The notes beneath the pieces are model-generated. The model did not search any database, had not been told where the DNA came from, and was given only the letters and a program-made list of their open reading frames with translations. Made by a program: the position numbers and the translations under genes. This document shows, in pieces, positions 59,651-64,000 of a stretch of 64,000 nucleotides of DNA (position 1 is the first letter of the stretch; each line of letters starts with the position of its first letter). The DNA comes from Ascaphus truei (Eukaryota > Chordata > Amphibia > Anura > Ascaphidae), in the NCBI GenBank assembly GCA_036426205.1, contig WSYH01000085.1:62001-126000 (forward strand), written 5' to 3'.

Positions 59651-60107
59651 CCCCCTGTGCCCCCAACAACCCCTATATCCCCTAATATACATAACATAGC
59701 TTAATTGTTTGGGGATGAAGAGGAATAATACTACAGGCCGGCGGTGGCTCTCGGGTGGTGGGAATTAAATCCCCAATCTGATTGGCTCAAGTACCATGTG
59801 ACTCCCTTTGGATGACGTCACATCCTTTCTCCCCCAAACCTCTGTCACATGGTTTACTACAGCCAATCGGTTTGGTAATTTAGTTCCCACAATCTGATTG
59901 GCTCAAGTACCATGTGACGGCGGCTGCTGATGACGTCATCTTAAAGGGAAATGAAGCACAGCCATTCTGATTGGCTGACATGACGTCATAAAAAAAATAA
60001 ACACAAAATCATATGGTTTTCACTGCCCAGTCAGTTCCGTTGGAACAATTTGATGAAAATGTGATGTCATATTGTATGCCTATGAAAGCCTATGTCGCCT
60101 CATTTTA
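59651..60107. other. Repeat-like sequence without gene
   Basis: CAATCTGATTGGCTCAAGTA followed by CCATGTGAC occurs twice (near 59775 and 59890), with GATGACGTCA words between. No coding feature. Confidence 0.4.
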
Positions 60108-60234
60108 GAGCAAGAAGCCGAGGAGGACAGACCTCCTCCAGCAAGAAGAGGACCAGGGCGTGCCAGAAGAAGATACAGATGAAGAGGAAGAGACAGATGA
60201 AGACACCAGAAGACCCCCAAAGAGTAACGGTATG
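60108..60234 (+). other. Possible acidic exon
   Basis: An open frame encoding EEDTDEEEETDEDTRRPP preceded by a basic Arg/Pro stretch in the other frame. An AG before CAAGAAGCC and a GTATGG after AACG could be splice sites. No family recognised. It could be a fragment of an accessory protein or chance. Confidence 0.2.
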
Positions 60235-60349
60235 GATTACAAATGGAAAGAAAGAAGAAAAAGATTTGGGTTTTTATTATTTTTACCATGTTCCATGAAT
60301 TGGTTTGTGAGTATGTGGTGTCCCCGGAATTCGGTGGGCGAGGTCATCT

Positions 60350-61375
60350 AAAGGTAAGTAAACAAAATAAATGTATGTTATTTTATTTTTACAGATTTAC
60401 ATTTTTTTTTATGTGATAGTTTTTTTTTAAGGCAAAGTTATTGTCCCTGTATTTATGTATGTCACTATGGCTATATATACATACATACATACATACAGGA
60501 ACAATATATGGTAATTATGTATTTTTCTTTATAATGTAATTGTATTGTTTATTATGCCCATTTATTGCTCCTGTGACCCACGGGGACCACCTGAAGGCCC
60601 ATGGTGCCTAGCGGGGACCACCCAGAGGCCCCATACCCTGTGGGCACCCACCTATGGTACACTGTGGGGCCTGCGGACACCCGTCAGGACCACCGGGGAC
60701 TATCGCAGGCCTGGGGTATTAAACCTGTATGTAAAATAATAAATCATGTTTTATGGGGGGGGGGGCACAGAGGTTGGATGGGTTATGTATTGTTTATTAA
60801 ATATGGTAATGTTTATTGTGGGGCCTAGGAAGTGGGTAGTGGGGCTGTTCTGTGTAGTGTTTTTATTGTGGGTAGTGGGGGGTGAAGGGGGTATTGTCCC
60901 CAGGGTAGGTGAGTAAGCCTCCCTGGTGGGTAGTGGGTGTGGGTGGTTAGGCCTCATGGGTGGGTAGTGGGTGGTTAGGCCTCCAAGGTGAGTAGAGGGT
61001 GAGGGTGGGTTCTAACCGCTAAGGTGATTAAGGGGTTAGGGGAGATTATATTGTCACTTTTTATTCTTGTGTATTTTTTGCTGTACCGGAGGGCAGGGAC
61101 AGGGAGAGGATGAGGACGGCCTTCATCGTTGGTGCCTGGCAGGGGTGAGTGCAAAATGTATTAATTTTATTTCTGCTGCTTATTTTAATGTAATTTATTT
61201 TTTGGGGCACAGAATTGGTACTGCAGGCAAACGGGGACCGCCGGACAGACGTGGGGACCACCACCGGCCTGTAGTATAATTCCTGTGATGAAAAAAAATG
61301 TACTCTATGTTAGGGGGTATAGGGATTGTTGGAGGCACAGGGGGTGGGTGGGGAGTGTATTGTTTTTATTGTGGA
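60350..61375. other. G/T-rich, unassigned
   Basis: GGTGGGTAGTGGG-type imperfect repeats from about 60830 to 61020, plus a GGGGACCACC word recurring near 60584, 60613 and 61251. No gene. Confidence 0.4.
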
Positions 61376-61498
61376 TAGCGGGGGTGGGTGAAGGTTTTTT
61401 TTGGCCCTTGGCGGGTTAGACCTTGCGGGTGGGTAGCTGTCTCCTCGCAAGACCTATGCACCCACCAAGGGCCAAATACCCCCTTCAACCACCCCCGC
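61376..61498. repeat. Palindrome, about 60-bp arms
   Basis: TAGCGGGGGTGGGTGAAGG and TTGGCCCTTGG face CCAAGGGCCAAAT and CTTCAACCACCCCCGCTA. Confidence 0.7.
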
Positions 61499-61530
61499 TA
61501 CCGACAATAATCCTGGCACAGGTGGGTAAC

Positions 61531-61673
61531 CCCTTCATTGCCTTAGCGGTTAGCCGCTAAGGTAATGAAGTGACTGTAAATGCATTTTACCTGCATCGGA
61601 TGCATGCCGGGGCTCTCAGGTGGTGGTATTAATGGGTATCAGCTCCAGAGACCCCCGGCATCAATCCGATGCA
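61531..61673. repeat. Two consecutive hairpins
   Basis: TTCATTGCCTTAGCGG faces CCGCTAAGGTAATGAA. CTGCATCGGATGCATGCCGG faces CCGGCATCAATCCGATGCAG. Confidence 0.7.
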
Positions 61674-61867
61674 GTAAAAGGTCCTGATTTTTCTATGTGC
61701 CTCCCTCGCCGGTCCTTGCTGTTCACCCCCAGCTTCTTGCCAACTTTTTAAACGAGAAGGTTTGGAGAGAAAATCTCAATTTTCGAGCGGCGAGAAGCGG
61801 CGAAAAGCTGACAAGGCTATGTAGGAGGACAAGTGCAGAGGTATGCAATGGAGACTGTTTTAAGGTG

Positions 61868-62372
61868 TGTGGCAGGATGGCCTGTAGCCGAGGTCAGGGA
61901 ACAGTCCACACGTGTAGTTGCAGGATAATGAAAACGTTCAGTGGCTTTATTTCTCCACAACATAACATAACATGTGGGTACACTGTCCCTTGAAACCAAA
62001 CCAAAACCTGCTCCACATTGGGAGATCTGACTAACACGCCAGGCCTATCTAGCAGGCTGGCTGGCTAGACCATAACCATACCATAAGTGTACTTTAAGCA
62101 GTCGGGAAAACAAATGAACAATCCTTACTTTGGTTGAAGTAGTGACTTTGGTGAATCCCTCTGGCTAACCGCTCACATAGCAGTGTGCTCTGGTCTAAGG
62201 CAGCCAGCTACTGCAAGTAACAAGATCCCTTTCTACCTTGCTGGCTATCAGGTGTCAGCTTACCTCCTGATTACCTAGCTTCCTCCTGAGTTAACCTTCT
62301 GAGTGCTGGATGCAGCACTCAGACATATGTTTCCCAGGCATAACTGATAGGGGTTGACTTCACCCTGTCACA
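61868..62372 (-). repeat. 3' LTR of second Gmr1-type element
   Basis: Starts TGTGGCAGGATGG and ends CTGTCACA. About 505 bp, clearly diverged from the LTRs at 44985 and 50149 by substitutions and small gaps, so a separate insertion. Confidence 0.88.
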
Positions 62373-62394
62373 TACCTCCCCTGTTTGTGTGTGG

Positions 62395-63902
62395 CTAGGG
62401 TCCCACACGGCTGAAGCCCGACCCTCCACTCCTTCTCTTGACAAAAAAATCAGCATTCCCATGGTTATTTCCAGATCTATGCTGTATATCAAAAGAGAAG
62501 GGTTGGAGGGCCATATACCACCTGGTCAACCTTGAGTTTGCGTCCTTCATGGTGTTTAGCCATTTCAAGGGCGCATGGTCAGTGACCAGGGTGAAGTGTA
62601 CTCCGGCGACATAATGTCTCAAGGCCTTAATTGCCCATTTTACAGCGAGGCACTCCTTCTAAATGATGGAATACCTCACTTCCCTTGGGAACAGCTACCG
62701 GCTGATGAACAGTATGGGGTGTTCAACACCATCAAATTGCTGGGACAGCACTGCTCCCAGTCCTACCTCTGAGGCATCCGTCTGGATGATGAAGGGCTCT
62801 TTAAAATCTGGGCTCCGAAGAGCGGGGCCCTCTGACAGGCATTTTTTTAGCATGTCAAAGGCGTCTTGGCACTCCCAAGACCATTTAACTTGGGTCGGGG
62901 CACTCTTTTTTGTCAGATCTGTTAGGGGTGCAGATATTTCTGAAAAATTGGGGATAAACCGCCTGTAATACCCTGCTAACCCCAAAAGGGAGCGGACCTG
63001 TGTCTTTGTCTGTGGGGTGGGGACTTCCTTTATGGCGGCCACCTTGCTAGCTAGTGGCCTTACTATCCCTCCCCCAACGTCATAGCCCAAGTATTTTGTA
63101 GTGGATTTACCCAGGGCACATTTTTTTGGATTTGCAGTGAGCCCTGCTTCTCTTAAGGACATTAGGACTGCCCTTAACCTTTTTATATGAGACTGCCAGT
63201 GTCTGTTATAGATGACAATGTCATCCAAGTAGGCCGCGGCATTTTTCCTATGGGGTCGTAGTACCTTGTCCATTAACCTTTGGAACGTGGCTGGAGCCCC
63301 ATGTAACCCAAATGGCATAGTAACGAATTGGTATAAACCAAGAGGGGTGGCGAAGGCAGTTTTGCATTTGGATTCTTCCGCTAGAGGTATCTGCCAATAT
63401 CCTTTCGTGAGATCTAGGGTGGAGATATACTCTGCTTTACCAAGAGAGTCAATCAATTCATCCACCCTAGGCATTGGGTATGCATCGAATCTGAATTTAC
63501 CTTTCGCAGATCCACGCAAAACCTCACCTTCCCATCTGTTTTAGGGACCAACACTATAGGACTACACCATTCGCTGTGGGACTCCTCCATCACGCCCAAT
63601 TCCAACATGTCTATTATCTCCCTCTCTACCAGGTCTTTTCGGCCCTCTGGCAATCTATAGGGACGGGACCGTACTTTTACGCCAGGTTCTGTCTCAATCC
63701 TATGGGACACTAAATCAGTCTGCCCTGGCAGCTCAGAAAAAACATCTGGGAACTGGTGACATAATTCTAGTAGGTCTGACCTTTGTTCCGTTGTTAACTG
63801 CCCTCCCATGGGAACCTGATGGTCATTGTACGTACTACCCTTTGGAGGCTGTGGACCCAAATCCGTCTCTCCTTCCCAAGGGTTGATGAACAGCGATCTC
63901 AT
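62395..63902 (-). pseudogene. RT-RNase H of second Gmr1-type element
   Basis: RT runs from EQRSDLLELCHQFPDVF to the YLDD box (AAYLDDIVIYN) and LLGLAGYYRRFIPNFS. RNase H follows (QTDASEVGLGAVLSQ, then TDHAPLKWL at 62395-62622). Defects: a frame change near 63490, and a stop in the RNase H segment near 62660 where the first copy reads KECLAVKW. Confidence 0.88.
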
Positions 63903-64000
63903 CGTTTTTCAGGGTTTCAGGAGGTTCACGTGGTAGATTTGTTTACCCTTCCTGGACCCTGGTTGAGAGATCTCATAGTTCACCTCCCCGGTGCGGTGGA

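Larger units (their letters stand above)
58444..61867 (+). mobile_element. Left part of a Harbinger-type non-autonomous element
   Basis: It begins GGGGTCTATGCAGTAAGC then TGCGAAAAGGCAC, like the Harbinger ends at 4005 and 56867. No opposite end is seen before the second retrotransposon begins at 61868. The interior is a chain of palindromes, a G/T-rich stretch and a possible small exon. Extent is inferred. Confidence 0.35.
61868..64000 (-). mobile_element. Second Gmr1-type retrotransposon, cut by window end
   Basis: The 3' LTR is followed by polypurine tract, RNase H, RT and the start of the integrase-RT linker, same orientation and order as the first element. Sequence is highly similar to it, without the 874-bp RNase H insertion. 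The rest lies beyond the window. Confidence 0.9.

Overview
This window is animal DNA dominated by transposable elements, with no recognisable conserved host gene. Everything that can be identified by eye is mobile: a PIF/Harbinger element with an intron-containing transposase and a Myb/SANT-like partner gene, an intron-containing Tc1-like transposase, two Ty3/gypsy elements with integrase ahead of reverse transcriptase (the Gmr1-type order known from deuterostomes), many short TIR elements and long foldback palindromes, and abundant (TA)n, (GATA)n, (TC)n and (CA)n tracts. This mixture points to a vertebrate, most likely an amphibian. That is an inference from repeat content, not a proof.

Layout. 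1-4000: MITE and repeat debris. 4005: a Harbinger-type terminal inverted repeat, followed by a damaged Harbinger transposase on the + strand (5738-7069). 7.3-10.2 kb: MITE pieces and a 170-bp tandem repeat. 10249-11849 (-): a Tc1-like transposase in five exons. 11610-41840: three head-to-tail copies (A, B, C) of one roughly 10-kb unit. Copy B (24126-34440) is the readable one. It carries a + strand gene with a probable BEN domain, a duplicated 3' module with a long hairpin and AATAAA signals, a 1.67-kb palindrome, and two - strand genes for divergent forkhead (winged-helix) proteins. Copies A and C differ from B mainly by single-base insertions and deletions, and A also holds 2.4 kb of purine-biased sequence. 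Sequencing or assembly noise is therefore a serious explanation.

42-44 kb is microsatellite-rich. 43877-56369 (-) is the Myb/SANT-like gene of Harbinger in four visible exons. A 5.7-kb Gmr1-type retrotransposon (44985-50668, TSD CACAC) sits in its third intron. A matching Harbinger end lies at 56838-56867. Both Harbinger ends are flanked by AAA, so 4005-56867 may be one Harbinger element swollen to 53 kb by nested insertions, with convergent transposase and Myb genes. 57-61.8 kb is MITEs and palindromes. A second Gmr1-type element starts at 61868 and runs off the window.

How it fits together. The Harbinger transposase and its Myb-like protein are expected to act as a pair. The Gmr1 elements encode PR-IN-RT-RH but are dead as sequenced. 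The most unusual part is the A/B/C unit: a probable BEN protein and two forkhead proteins with changed recognition helices, together with hairpins and a giant palindrome, next to a Tc1-like transposase. I do not recognise this combination from any described element.
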